Shown here: positions 5,497 to 13,374 of the stretch, one piece after another
Layout: each line of letters opens with the position of its first letter
Position numbering within the stretch: position 1 is the stretch's first letter
Source: UMGS1840 sp045661305
GTDB lineage: Bacteria > Bacillota > Clostridia > UMGS1840
DNA: 15,002 nucleotides
Assembly: GCA_045661305.1 (NCBI GenBank)
Contig: JAZRFJ010000005.1
Span: forward strand, 1-15,002
Reading direction: 5' to 3'
Notes under the pieces: generated by a model
Told to the model about the DNA's origin: nothing
What the model saw: the letters and a program-made list of their open reading frames with translations, nothing else
The model's database searches: none
Translations under genes and position numbers: made by a program

Positions 5497-7107
5497 TTAC
5501 CTCGCAAAAAAGAGCATTATTTTAGCAATAATAAATATTACAATAAAAACAACCATAAATCCCAAAGCAATCAGCCCAACAACCCACAAATAACTTTTTT
5601 GTTTTTGGGTTGTCTCTGCTCTTTGTTCATCTGATATTTTTATATTGCCTTTGTTTTCTTTCATATACTCAGAAATGATATCAGAAACATCACCATAGTT
5701 TTTTTCAATATCCAAAGCTGCAAGATATTCATTTGTTTCTTCAAAAACATCCTCAGTTGATGCAAGCAAATACTCATCTTTTTCATTAAACCATCTTATT
5801 TCTTTATCTCCTACATATAGATTTACGATTTTTTCTCCAGGCTCATTAGCAGGATTATATTTAACTGTCATTCCTGCAATCTGCATAAATCGGTCATTTT
5901 GAGATTTTTCTTTATCTATATTTCCTTTTTCATCAGCAACAATTTTATTTATGGCAATTTCAACAACTCTGTAAAGTGATTTTCCCGTTATTTTTCTTAA
6001 AGTAACATTATTGTTTTTCTCAAAAAGATTATTTATCTGAGCCTGTGTTACATTTTTAGAAAGTCCACCCGTTATATTTTTACTGTTTAGTATTACAACA
6101 TCTGCCTGAGTTTTTTCCTTTATAACATCACACAAAAAATTTCCTAAAGGTGTTGTTGTATAAAAAATATCAGCATCTAAAGGCAGGTCTTTCTCGAGAT
6201 TTCCTATTATATTTTGTGTAAATGCCGTAATATCGTCTTGTGCAAGCTTCATCTTTTCTTCCAGTTCGTTCATTTCAGGATATTTTTCTTCTATATTATT
6301 GAGATTATAATTTGTTGTTTCAAAAGAAGAAAGCCTTGCGTTTGTAAATTTCATCTTTGTAACATTGACTGCATTTCCCTTTGCACCTGTATTAGTAAGA
6401 AGAGTTCTGTTGTTTACAAGTGTCCCCTGTTCTCTTTCTATATGTGTTCCGCCTTCAACAATAGTTGTTATGTCACTTACATTACGGGCGATTTCCTCAG
6501 CTAACCCTGCTGTTTTTGAATAAACAAGTGCAACAACAATCTTAGCACCATTATTTCTCAATTTTCTGGCACTATCCTTTGCAGTTTTTACAGGGTCCTC
6601 ATATGTATAATTATTTCCTGATATCTCTTCACTTACACCAAATACACCTATCTTTATTCCGTCAGTTTCTTTTATTTGTTCTTCATAAAATGCTTTTTCT
6701 CCATTATAAAGAACATTTGAACAAAGAATTTTGAAGCTGGCATTTTTCATTATTTCATTTAGCTCTTCATAGCTATACTTAGCCTCAATTTCACCAAGCA
6801 TTGCGTAATCATATCCCGATTCATTCATCGCATATATTATATTTTCATTAAGTGCAGTTTTTTTCTGAATAGTATCTCCCAAAAAATCCCCTGCATCTAC
6901 AACTATACTGCTGTCAACAGAATTCTTTATCGAATAAATATTTCCATATCCTATCGTTTGGTTTTCGATGTCTTTAAAAATATTACCATGCATATCTGCC
7001 GTGCTTACAATATAAAGCTCGCTTTCGGCTGCAATAGTTGGAGTAATTACCCCCAGAATTAATATAAAAAGCAATAAAACAGAAAATATTTCTTTTGTTT
7101 TTTTCAT
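5497..7107 (-). CDS. Membrane-anchored 5'-nucleotidase/UshA-like protein with degraded metal site
   Basis: This 536-aa protein has an N-terminal signal segment (7-27, ending TIAAES), a metallophosphatase-like domain (about 30-250), a 5'-nucleotidase C-terminal-like domain (about 300-470, with a TPLGNFLCDVIKEKT motif and an ITGKSLYRVVE segment), a charged spacer and a C-terminal transmembrane helix (about 505-533). It is likely tethered outside the cell. Active-site comparison with UshA-type enzymes: TADMHG (Asp38, His40) and VDAGD (Asp74) are kept, but the GNHE box is GEIE (105-108), the L-T-H-G box is replaced by ALVYSKTAG, and the final GHTH is GGTHIE. At least three metal or catalytic ligands are therefore missing and hydrolase activity is doubtful. 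ATG at 7105-7107 follows AAGGAG with 9 nt spacing. It is 33 nt downstream of the SLH-protein gene and overlaps the mnmA ribosome binding site. Confidence 0.82.
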   Translation of the reverse strand: MKKTKEIFSVLLLFILILGVITPTIAAESELYIVSTADMHGNIFKDIENQTIGYGNIYSIKNSVDSSIVVDAGDFLGDTIQKKTALNENIIYAMNESGYDYAMLGEIEAKYSYEELNEIMKNASFKILCSNVLYNGEKAFYEEQIKETDGIKIGVFGVSEEISGNNYTYEDPVKTAKDSARKLRNNGAKIVVALVYSKTAGLAEEIARNVSDITTIVEGGTHIEREQGTLVNNRTLLTNTGAKGNAVNVTKMKFTNARLSSFETTNYNLNNIEEKYPEMNELEEKMKLAQDDITAFTQNIIGNLEKDLPLDADIFYTTTPLGNFLCDVIKEKTQADVVILNSKNITGGLSKNVTQAQINNLFEKNNNVTLRKITGKSLYRVVEIAINKIVADEKGNIDKEKSQNDRFMQIAGMTVKYNPANEPGEKIVNLYVGDKEIRWFNEKDEYLLASTEDVFEETNEYLAALDIEKNYGDVSDIISEYMKENKGNIKISDEQRAETTQKQKSYLWVVGLIALGFMVVFIVIFIIAKIMLFFAR

Positions 7108-7140
7108 TTGTTTTTTCTCCTTATTTTATTTTATCTTATC

Positions 7141-8229
7141 TTATTTGCCATATTCAAGCAACATTTTTATTATTTTTGCCGCTTCGGCTCTTGTTATATT
7201 TTCACAAGGATTAAAATATCCTTTTCCGTCACCATTTAAAATTTGCGCTTTTTGCATCTTTGTAATAGGCTCATAAGCATAGCTTGAAAACTCAGAACTG
7301 TCAAAAAAATCTATTCCAAGGTTTTTCGTTTCCAGAACTCCAAACTTAATTAAATATGCTCTGTATGCAAGAGTACAAAATTCCTGCCTTGTCATTAATT
7401 GATTTCCTGAAAAATTTTTCTTATACATTTTTGAAAACAAAGAAAAGTATTCTGCATTTACTACATTTTTGTAATACCAATCTTCTTTCTTTATATCCGA
7501 AAAACCACTTTCCAAAACCACATAACCTGACTTTAAAAAAGACTTACAAACTATTTTTGTCCCTTCTGCCCTTGTCAAAAAACCGTTAGGGCGGAAATAA
7601 TTATCTCCGTACCCTTTCATTATGTCTTTTTCATAAAGATAATTTATACTTTCTTCTGCCCATTCATAACCTTCTAAATCAGAAAAATAACTTGTTTTCT
7701 TGCTTTCTTCTTTATCAGTGTTTTCGCTGTTTGCTTCATTTTCTGAATTTTCTTCGAAATTCTCATATTCGCTTCCATCTTCATAATTATGGGGCGGATG
7801 ATTATATACAGGCTCCTCCTCTTTTATAAGCTCACCCATAGCAACAACAAAAAATCTTTCAAACGCTTCGGGAAGTGCCATATCATTTTCGAGCATATAA
7901 TTAAATTCATCCTGGAAAACACTGTCAAACGCAATGGAAAATTCTGCATGGTCTTCGCTTTCCAAGAGAAGTTCAAAAAGAAAATTCAAAAAATATCCTT
8001 CCATATATTTTCTCTCTTCGGGGATTTGAAGAGTTTCAATTCTGCTATCCAAATCTGTAAGAAATTCATTTATTTTAACATATGGAAGACCTGTTTGAGC
8101 CAATCTTTCCACAAAAGAATCATTTTCTTCTTTTAAAATGTCATAAGTGGATACACTTCCCGCAAATACAGGAAATGTACCCACAAATATAAATATTAAA
8201 ATTAAAGCTGTTAACTTCTTAATACTCAT
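7141..8229 (-). CDS. Secreted protein with three C-terminal SLH domains
   Basis: The 362-aa product starts with a signal peptide (SIKKLTALILIFIFVGTF, cleavage near residues 23-25, VFAG). Residues 26-140 form a helical, acidic region with no family I recognise. Residues 141-178 are an Asn/Glu-rich linker. Three S-layer homology repeats follow: 180-232 (YFSDLEGYEWA, YFRPNGFLTRAEGTKI), 241-293 (GFSDIKKEDWYY, QLMTRQEFC) and 307-359 (DFFDSSEFS, YFNPCENITRAEAAKI). SLH triplets bind pyruvylated or similar secondary wall polymers, so the protein should be held on the cell wall. The start is the ATG at 8227-8229, with AAGGA 7 nt upstream. A longer in-frame start at 8265 would overlap thrS and put charged residues before the signal. 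The 5'-nucleotidase-like gene directly downstream is also extracytoplasmic. Confidence 0.88.
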   Translation of the reverse strand: MSIKKLTALILIFIFVGTFPVFAGSVSTYDILKEENDSFVERLAQTGLPYVKINEFLTDLDSRIETLQIPEERKYMEGYFLNFLFELLLESEDHAEFSIAFDSVFQDEFNYMLENDMALPEAFERFFVVAMGELIKEEEPVYNHPPHNYEDGSEYENFEENSENEANSENTDKEESKKTSYFSDLEGYEWAEESINYLYEKDIMKGYGDNYFRPNGFLTRAEGTKIVCKSFLKSGYVVLESGFSDIKKEDWYYKNVVNAEYFSLFSKMYKKNFSGNQLMTRQEFCTLAYRAYLIKFGVLETKNLGIDFFDSSEFSSYAYEPITKMQKAQILNGDGKGYFNPCENITRAEAAKIIKMLLEYGK

Positions 8230-8245
8230 TTTAATATCCTTGGTT

Positions 8246-10159
8246 TTAAATCGTTTTATTGTCAATTTCTTCTTTCAAGAGGTCAATAAGAGCTTCTATA
8301 TTCATAGCACCCTTGTCGCCTTCTTTTCTCGAACGAACAGACACTAGCTTTTCATTTTCTTCCTTTTCGCCAACAATAAGCATGTAAGGAACTTTTTCAA
8401 GCTGAGCTTCTCTTATTTTATAACCGATTTTTTCAGCACGATTGTCTACTTCTACTCTTATTTTTGCTTTTCTTAAAGCGCTTTCTACACTTTTTGCATA
8501 CTGGGCATAATTCTCGGAAATAGGAAGAATTTTCACCTGTGTAGGTGCTAACCAGAGTGGGAATGCACCTGCATATTTTTCAATAAGAAGAGCAAGTGTT
8601 CTTTCATAGCAACCGATTGAAGTTCTGTGAATAATATACGGTCTTTTCTTCGTTCCGTCTTTATCAGTATATTCCATGCCGAACTTTTCAGCAAGCATCT
8701 GGTCAATCTGAATTGTTATAAGTGTATCTTCTTTTCCAAAAACATTTTTAATCTGTATATCAAGCTTCGGACCGTAAAAAGCAGCTTCCCCAATTCCTAC
8801 AACATAAGGAATTTCAAGATGGTCGAGAATTTTGCCCATCATATCCTGAGCCTCATCCCACTGCTCTTTTGTTCCTATATACTTTTCTTTATCCTCAGGG
8901 TCCCACTGTGAAAATCTGTAAGAAACATCTTCATAAAGTCCAAGTGTTTTTAACATATAAATAGCAAGTTCAAGACAGCTTTTAAATTCATCTTCAAGTT
9001 GCTCTGGTGTACACATAAGATGTCCTTCCGAAATTGTGAACTGTCTTACTCTTATAAGACCGTGCATTTCTCCTGAAGCTTCGTTTCTGAAAAGTGTTGA
9101 TGTTTCGCCGTAACGAAGTGGCAAATCTCTGTAAGAACGGCCTCTGTTAAGATATGCCTGATACTGAAATGGGCAAGTCATAGGACGAAGTGCAAAAGTT
9201 TCTTTTTCGTCAGCTCCCGGCATAACAAACATACCATCCTGATAATGGGCCCAATGCCCTGAAACTTTATATAAATCGCTTTTTGCCATATATGGTGTCT
9301 TTGTTCTGAGCCAGCCATGTTCATATTCTGTGTCTTCAACAAATCGCTGAAGGATTTCTATTATTTTTGCTCCTTTTGGAAGCATAATCGGAAGCCCCTG
9401 TCCTATAAGCTCAGAGGTTGTGAAAAGCTCAAGCTCTCTTCCAAGCTTATTATGGTCTCTTTTCTTAGCTTCTTCAAGCTTCTCAATATGAGCGTTAAGC
9501 TCATCTTTTGTAGGGAAAGAAACACCGTAAATACGGGAAAGCATTTTATTTTTTTCGTTTCCTCTCCAATATGCACCCGTTACACTCATAAGCTTATAAG
9601 CCTTTATAAGCCCTGTAAAAGTCAAATGCGGACCTGCACACAAATCGGTAAATTCTCCCTGCTTATAAAAAGATATGTTTTCATTTTCAGGCAAATCCTT
9701 TATAAGCTCAACCTTATACGGCTCATCTTTCATTTTTTCCAAAGCTTCTTCTCTTGATAATACAAATTTTTCAAGTCTTGCATTTTTCTTTATTATTTTC
9801 TTCATTTCTGCTTCTATTGCAGAAAGGTCATTGTTATCAAAGCTCTTTTCACAATCAAAATCATAATAAAATCCGCTGTCAGTGGACGGACCTATCGCAA
9901 GCTTTACTTCAGGAAAGAGATTTTTAACAGCTTCAGCCATTACATGGGATGTAGTATGCCAGTAAGCCTTCTTTCCTTCAGTATCATTAAAATCATAAAG
10001 CTCTATATCTTTGTTTCCCTCTGTCAATTCAGACAAATCAACGGTTTTGCCATTTACTCCCGCACAAAGTATCCCTTTTAAAACTTCAGGCTGTTGTTCT
10101 TTAACGGCATCATAAATTGTTTTTTTGCCGTCAAAAGCCTCTAAACTAACTTTTATCAT
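8246..10159 (-). CDS. thrS: Threonine--tRNA ligase
   Basis: This class II enzyme charges tRNA-Thr. The 637-aa product has the standard domain order: TGS domain (1-60), an editing domain with HTTSH (68-72) and CAGPH, a catalytic core with RPMTCPF (zinc Cys), motif 2 LRYGETSTLFRNEASGEMHG, FYGPKLDI, motif 3 RTSIGCYERTLALLIE, and a C-terminal anticodon-binding domain (VKILPIS...VDNRAEKIGYKIREA). Zinc ligands Cys (TCPF) and the two His residues (EGH and IIH) are kept. The block after motif 2 reads RQFTISEGH where E. coli has a TQDDAH form, a variant sub-branch. The start is the ATG at 10157-10159 with GAAAGGA 7 nt upstream; an upstream in-frame ATG has no site. It has its own promoter after rpoD. 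Confidence 0.96.
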   Translation of the reverse strand: MIKVSLEAFDGKKTIYDAVKEQQPEVLKGILCAGVNGKTVDLSELTEGNKDIELYDFNDTEGKKAYWHTTSHVMAEAVKNLFPEVKLAIGPSTDSGFYYDFDCEKSFDNNDLSAIEAEMKKIIKKNARLEKFVLSREEALEKMKDEPYKVELIKDLPENENISFYKQGEFTDLCAGPHLTFTGLIKAYKLMSVTGAYWRGNEKNKMLSRIYGVSFPTKDELNAHIEKLEEAKKRDHNKLGRELELFTTSELIGQGLPIMLPKGAKIIEILQRFVEDTEYEHGWLRTKTPYMAKSDLYKVSGHWAHYQDGMFVMPGADEKETFALRPMTCPFQYQAYLNRGRSYRDLPLRYGETSTLFRNEASGEMHGLIRVRQFTISEGHLMCTPEQLEDEFKSCLELAIYMLKTLGLYEDVSYRFSQWDPEDKEKYIGTKEQWDEAQDMMGKILDHLEIPYVVGIGEAAFYGPKLDIQIKNVFGKEDTLITIQIDQMLAEKFGMEYTDKDGTKKRPYIIHRTSIGCYERTLALLIEKYAGAFPLWLAPTQVKILPISENYAQYAKSVESALRKAKIRVEVDNRAEKIGYKIREAQLEKVPYMLIVGEKEENEKLVSVRSRKEGDKGAMNIEALIDLLKEEIDNKTI

Positions 10160-10236
10160 GTCTGTATCCTTTCCTGTTTTTAAAGCTTTTCTCAAAAAAA
10201 TATATGTAAAAAGCCTTTTTTATTTATTATCTTGGT

Positions 10237-10265
10237 ATTATAACATAAATTTCCAAAAAAATCAA
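10237..10265 (-). promoter_or_regulatory. Sigma-A promoter of thrS
   Basis: On the minus strand TTGATT (10265-10260), a spacer of exactly 17 bp, and TATAAT (10242-10237) with an extended -10 TG one base upstream (TGTTATAAT). The predicted start is about 70 nt before the thrS ATG. This leader is too short for a T-box riboswitch, the usual control of thrS in Firmicutes, and no T-box sequence (GGGTGG-type antiterminator) is visible in it. Confidence 0.8.
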
Positions 10266-10314
10266 TACTTTTGCATTTTTTTGTTTTTTGATTTTTCAAT
10301 AATAATAAAAGGCT

Positions 10315-11403
10315 CTAATCAAGGTAATCCTTGAGCTTTTTGCTTCTTGACGGATGACGCAATTTTCTCAATGCCTTTGCTTCAATCTGTCTTATTCTTT
10401 CTCTTGTTACATTGAATTCTTTTCCTACTTCTTCCAAAGTACGCATTCTTCCGTCATCAAGTCCGAATCTTAATTTTAAAACTCTTGCTTCTCTTGGCTG
10501 AAGTGTGTCTAAAACTGCTTTTAGCTGTTCTCTTAATAACATATATGTTGCACTTTCTGCAGGTGCAGGTGAAGAATCGTCCTGAATAAAATCTCCAAGA
10601 TGGCTGTCTTCTTCTTCTCCTATCGGTGTTTCAAGAGATACAGGGTCCTGTGCGATTTTCTGTATTTCTCTCACTCTGTCAACGCTTATTCCAAGCTCTC
10701 TTGAAAGCTCTTCATGTGTTGGTTCTCTTCCGTATTCCTGTAACAACTGTCTTGTTACTCTTAAAAGCTTATTTATAGTTTCTACCATATGAACAGGAAT
10801 TCTTATTGTTCTTGCCTGATCAGCAATAGCTCTTGTTATAGACTGTCTTATCCACCAGGTTGCATATGTTGAAAATTTGTAGCCTTTTTTATAATCAAAT
10901 TTTTCTACCGCCTTAATCAATCCGAGATTACCCTCCTGAATAAGGTCCAAAAAGAGCATGCCTCTTCCCACATATCTTTTTGCAATACTAACAACAAGTC
11001 TTAAGTTAGCCTCTGCAAGCTGTCTTTGAGCCTCTTTGTCTCCCTGTTCCATTTTTTCGGCAAGTGCTGTTTCTTCCTTTGTACTCAAAAGAGGCACCTT
11101 TCCTATTTCTTTAAGGTACATTCTTACAGGGTCATCAATAGAAATCCCCTCAGAATTAAGCACCATATTCATTTCATAATCATCGGGATATTCTATTTTC
11201 CCGTCTTCTTCAAATTCCTCATCAACACCAACAATCTCAACGCCCATTTTCTCTAAGCGTTCATATATTTTCTCGATATCCGAAACTGAAACATCAATCT
11301 GGTCCAGCCTTATGTTAAGATCGTTAAGTGTTATTTTGCCTTTTTTCTTTGCGAATTCCATTAATTCTTTTATTACTTGCTTTTTTGATACTGATTCTGA
11401 CAT
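10315..11403 (-). CDS. rpoD: RNA polymerase primary sigma factor (sigma-70/SigA)
   Basis: This is the housekeeping sigma factor that directs RNA polymerase to -35/-10 promoters. The 362-aa product is a compact SigA: an N-terminal region 1.1-like segment (1-75), region 1.2 (DPVRMYLKEIGKVPLLS), region 2 (NLRLVVSIAKRYVGRGM, LDLIQEGNLGLIKAV, KFSTYATWWIRQSI), region 3 (RIPVHMVETINKL, REPTHEELSRELGIS) and region 4 with the -35 helix-turn-helix (LEEVGKEFNVTRERIRQIE, ending HPSRSKKLKDYLD). There is no large non-conserved insert between regions 1 and 2. ATG at 11401-11403 begins 4 nt after dnaG stops; its ribosome binding site GGAAGG lies inside the last codons of dnaG, implying coupled translation. 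Confidence 0.98.
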   Translation of the reverse strand: MSESVSKKQVIKELMEFAKKKGKITLNDLNIRLDQIDVSVSDIEKIYERLEKMGVEIVGVDEEFEEDGKIEYPDDYEMNMVLNSEGISIDDPVRMYLKEIGKVPLLSTKEETALAEKMEQGDKEAQRQLAEANLRLVVSIAKRYVGRGMLFLDLIQEGNLGLIKAVEKFDYKKGYKFSTYATWWIRQSITRAIADQARTIRIPVHMVETINKLLRVTRQLLQEYGREPTHEELSRELGISVDRVREIQKIAQDPVSLETPIGEEEDSHLGDFIQDDSSPAPAESATYMLLREQLKAVLDTLQPREARVLKLRFGLDDGRMRTLEEVGKEFNVTRERIRQIEAKALRKLRHPSRSKKLKDYLD

Positions 11404-11407
11404 ATTT

Positions 11408-13120
11408 CTAACCTTCCTTTTCTCCGTTTTTTATTCTTTGTGTATATTCGTACAACCTTTTTAACTCTTCATCCTCGTCTTCACCCTCAAACTCAAACTT
11501 CGTTTTCTTAAGTGACGAAACAAGACTTTCAAAATACTCTGTAAAATCTGAAACAGGTTCCTTTTCAATAAAAAGCTCCCCTGCTTTTTTTATAAACTCA
11601 CCGTCTAGTTTTTCCAAAATCATTGAAATGTCTGGTTTTACCTCGTTTTTTTGATATTCTGTTATTATATCAAATATTTTAATGTTTATTTCTTCACTAA
11701 AATCTTCTCTGTTTATTTTGTCCTTTATTTTTTTATAATAGGAGGGATATTCAGCCATCAACTTAATAATAAGACTTTCTGTTGTTATCTTCTTTGGTTT
11801 ATACTCTTTCCCAAAATTGTTTTCATTATGTATTTTTTCTCTTTTTTTCCTGTTTTCTACTTGAGAAATTATATTTTCATAGCTTATTTTTGTTATTTCG
11901 GCAATTTTTTTAGCGTATATTTCAAGTTCAAGAGGATTTCTTATTTCTGACAGTATGACTATGCATTTATTTATAAAATCAACCTTGTCCGATTCATCAG
12001 AAAATCCCTTGTCAGGAAAAAGATTCATTATATCATATATAACCATGCTTGTAGCATTTTTTATACATAATTCATAAGCTTCCCTACCATATTTTTTAAT
12101 AAGCTCATCAGGGTCTTTGGCATTTTGTATCTTTATTATTTTAATATTAAAGCCGTCTTTTTTAAGTAGTCTTACTGCTTTTTTTGTAGCCTCTTTTCCG
12201 GCACCGTCACCGTCATAAGATAAAATTACTTTTTCCTTAAAGCGTTTTAACAATCTGGAATGTTCCTCTGTAAGTGCTGTTCCAAGTGTAGCAACTGCAT
12301 TTTCAAAGCCAGCCTGATGTACAGCTATTACATCCATACACCCTTCCATAAGAAGTATATATTCTTCCCCACTGTTTTTGGCATTATTCATATTAAATAA
12401 TATACTTTTTTTCTTAAAAACCTCGGTTTCACCCGTGTTTAAGTATTTAGGCTTTTCATCACCTAAGACTCGTCCGCTGAAAGCAACAACATTTCCTCTT
12501 ATATCAAAGACAGGAAACATCACTCTATCTCTGAAAAAATCGTATATTCTGCCATTTTTTCCTTCTTTACATAAGCTGCTTTTTAATATTTCTTCCCTCT
12601 TATAACCGTTTTTTAAAAGAAGTCTGTATATTGAATCCCACTCATTTTTTGCATATCCTATTCCGAATTTAACAACTGTTTCTTTTTTTATTTCACGGTT
12701 TTTTAGATAAATACGGGCTTTTTCCCCCTCTTCTGAATTAAGATTCTTATAAAATTCTTTTGCTGCAAGCTTATTCATTTCATAAATTTTTCTTTTTAAA
12801 TTATAAAGCTCGTTTTCTTCACTTTTTTCATCAGGTAAGGGCATCCCTGCTTTTTCTGCCAGAAATTTTACTGCCTCAACAAAGTCGTAGTTTTCTGCAT
12901 TCATTACAAATTGAATAACTGTTCCCCCTGCCCCACAGCCAAAACAATGGTACATTTGTTTTTCTTCCGAAACATTAAAAGACGGAGTTTTTTCAGAATG
13001 AAAGGGGCAAAGACCCACATAGCGATTACCGTTTCTTTTAAGAGGAGTATACATATTTATTATATCAACTATATTGTTTTTTTCTTTTATTTCATTTAAA
13101 AAAACATCATCAAAATACAT
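11408..13120 (-). CDS. dnaG: DNA primase
   Basis: DnaG makes RNA primers for the replication fork and works with the DnaB helicase. The 570-aa product has a CHC2 zinc-binding domain (Cys38, His41, Cys59 and Cys62 in CPFHSEKTPSF and YHCFGCGAGG), a catalytic core with FRDRVMFPVFD and AFSGR, the Toprim fold with EGCMDVIAVHQAG and SYDGDGAGKEA (metal-binding acidic residues present), and a C-terminal helicase-interaction region after about residue 425. ATG at 13118-13120 follows AAGGAG with 6 nt spacing. It forms the dnaG-rpoD pair typical of bacteria. A clear promoter was not found in the intergenic region, although it must lie there. Confidence 0.97.
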   Translation of the reverse strand: MYFDDVFLNEIKEKNNIVDIINMYTPLKRNGNRYVGLCPFHSEKTPSFNVSEEKQMYHCFGCGAGGTVIQFVMNAENYDFVEAVKFLAEKAGMPLPDEKSEENELYNLKRKIYEMNKLAAKEFYKNLNSEEGEKARIYLKNREIKKETVVKFGIGYAKNEWDSIYRLLLKNGYKREEILKSSLCKEGKNGRIYDFFRDRVMFPVFDIRGNVVAFSGRVLGDEKPKYLNTGETEVFKKKSILFNMNNAKNSGEEYILLMEGCMDVIAVHQAGFENAVATLGTALTEEHSRLLKRFKEKVILSYDGDGAGKEATKKAVRLLKKDGFNIKIIKIQNAKDPDELIKKYGREAYELCIKNATSMVIYDIMNLFPDKGFSDESDKVDFINKCIVILSEIRNPLELEIYAKKIAEITKISYENIISQVENRKKREKIHNENNFGKEYKPKKITTESLIIKLMAEYPSYYKKIKDKINREDFSEEINIKIFDIITEYQKNEVKPDISMILEKLDGEFIKKAGELFIEKEPVSDFTEYFESLVSSLKKTKFEFEGEDEDEELKRLYEYTQRIKNGEKEG

Positions 13121-13202
13121 ATTTTTCTCCTTTTTAATTTCTCTATTTATTTATTTCGACACTTTTTTTTATTTTCCTTTTTTATTTAAAATTTTTTTAA
13201 AA

Positions 13203-13218
13203 TGTTCCATGTGGAACA
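13203..13218. promoter_or_regulatory. parS site 1 (ParB-binding palindrome)
   Basis: TGTTCCATGTGGAACA is a 16-bp near-perfect palindrome that matches the parS layout TGTTnCAyGTGnAACA, with C/G at the variable positions and one A in place of the central C (CATG instead of CACG). It is on the dnaG side of the gap. Identity with site 2 and adjacency to parAB support the call. Confidence 0.85.
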
Positions 13219-13253
13219 AAAAAATAAAAAAATTATTTTTTTTCAAAAAACAG

Positions 13254-13282
13254 TAGATTTTTTGTTTTTTTTGTGTTATAAT
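13254..13282 (+). promoter_or_regulatory. Sigma-A promoter of parAB
   Basis: TATAAT at 13277-13282 carries an extended -10 TG (TGTTATAAT), the same form as at the thrS promoter. The -35 at 17-bp spacing is the weak TAGATT (13254-13259), which the extended -10 may offset. The promoter lies between the two parS sites. Confidence 0.65.
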
Positions 13283-13325
13283 GTTTTTTGTATTAAAAAA
13301 TAACGTATTTTTCTAATACAGTTCG

Positions 13326-13341
13326 TGTTCCATGTGGAACA
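13326..13341. promoter_or_regulatory. parS site 2 (ParB-binding palindrome)
   Basis: This is the same 16 bases as site 1, TGTTCCATGTGGAACA, 123 bp away and 33 bp before the parA start codon. It lies downstream of the parA -10 element, within the expected 5' leader, so ParB bound here could feed back on parAB expression. Confidence 0.85.
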
Positions 13342-13374
13342 TTTTGCTATTCTTGAAGAAAGGTAATACATAAA

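Larger units (their letters stand above)
13121..13374. other. Divergent intergenic region between dnaG and parA
   Basis: This is a very AT-rich 254-bp gap between two divergent operons. It holds two identical parS-like palindromes, the parA promoter, and long A/T tracts. No DnaA box (TTATCCACA-like) cluster was seen, so it does not look like oriC itself. No small gene with a ribosome binding site is visible; the plus-strand frame at 13074-13256 is low-complexity Phe/Lys translation. Confidence 0.7.

Noticed and set aside
9317..9757. 146-codon plus-strand frame inside thrS
   Set aside because: It is the antisense shadow of a strongly conserved gene, with no ribosome binding site and no family resemblance.
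10200..10225. AAAAAGCCTTTTTT dyad as a terminator of rpoD
   Set aside because: It lies downstream of the thrS promoter on the minus strand, is almost all A/T and has no stable GC stem.
13130..13200. Possible sigma-H-like promoter of dnaG (AGGAAAA ... GTCGAAA on the minus strand), as known for the B. subtilis sigA operon
   Set aside because: The spacing and the -10 half do not match the sigma-H consensus well, and such A/G-rich words are expected by chance here.
13121..13374. The dnaG-parA gap as oriC
   Set aside because: No DnaA-box cluster or adjacent dnaA/dnaN; AT-richness and parS sites alone are not enough.
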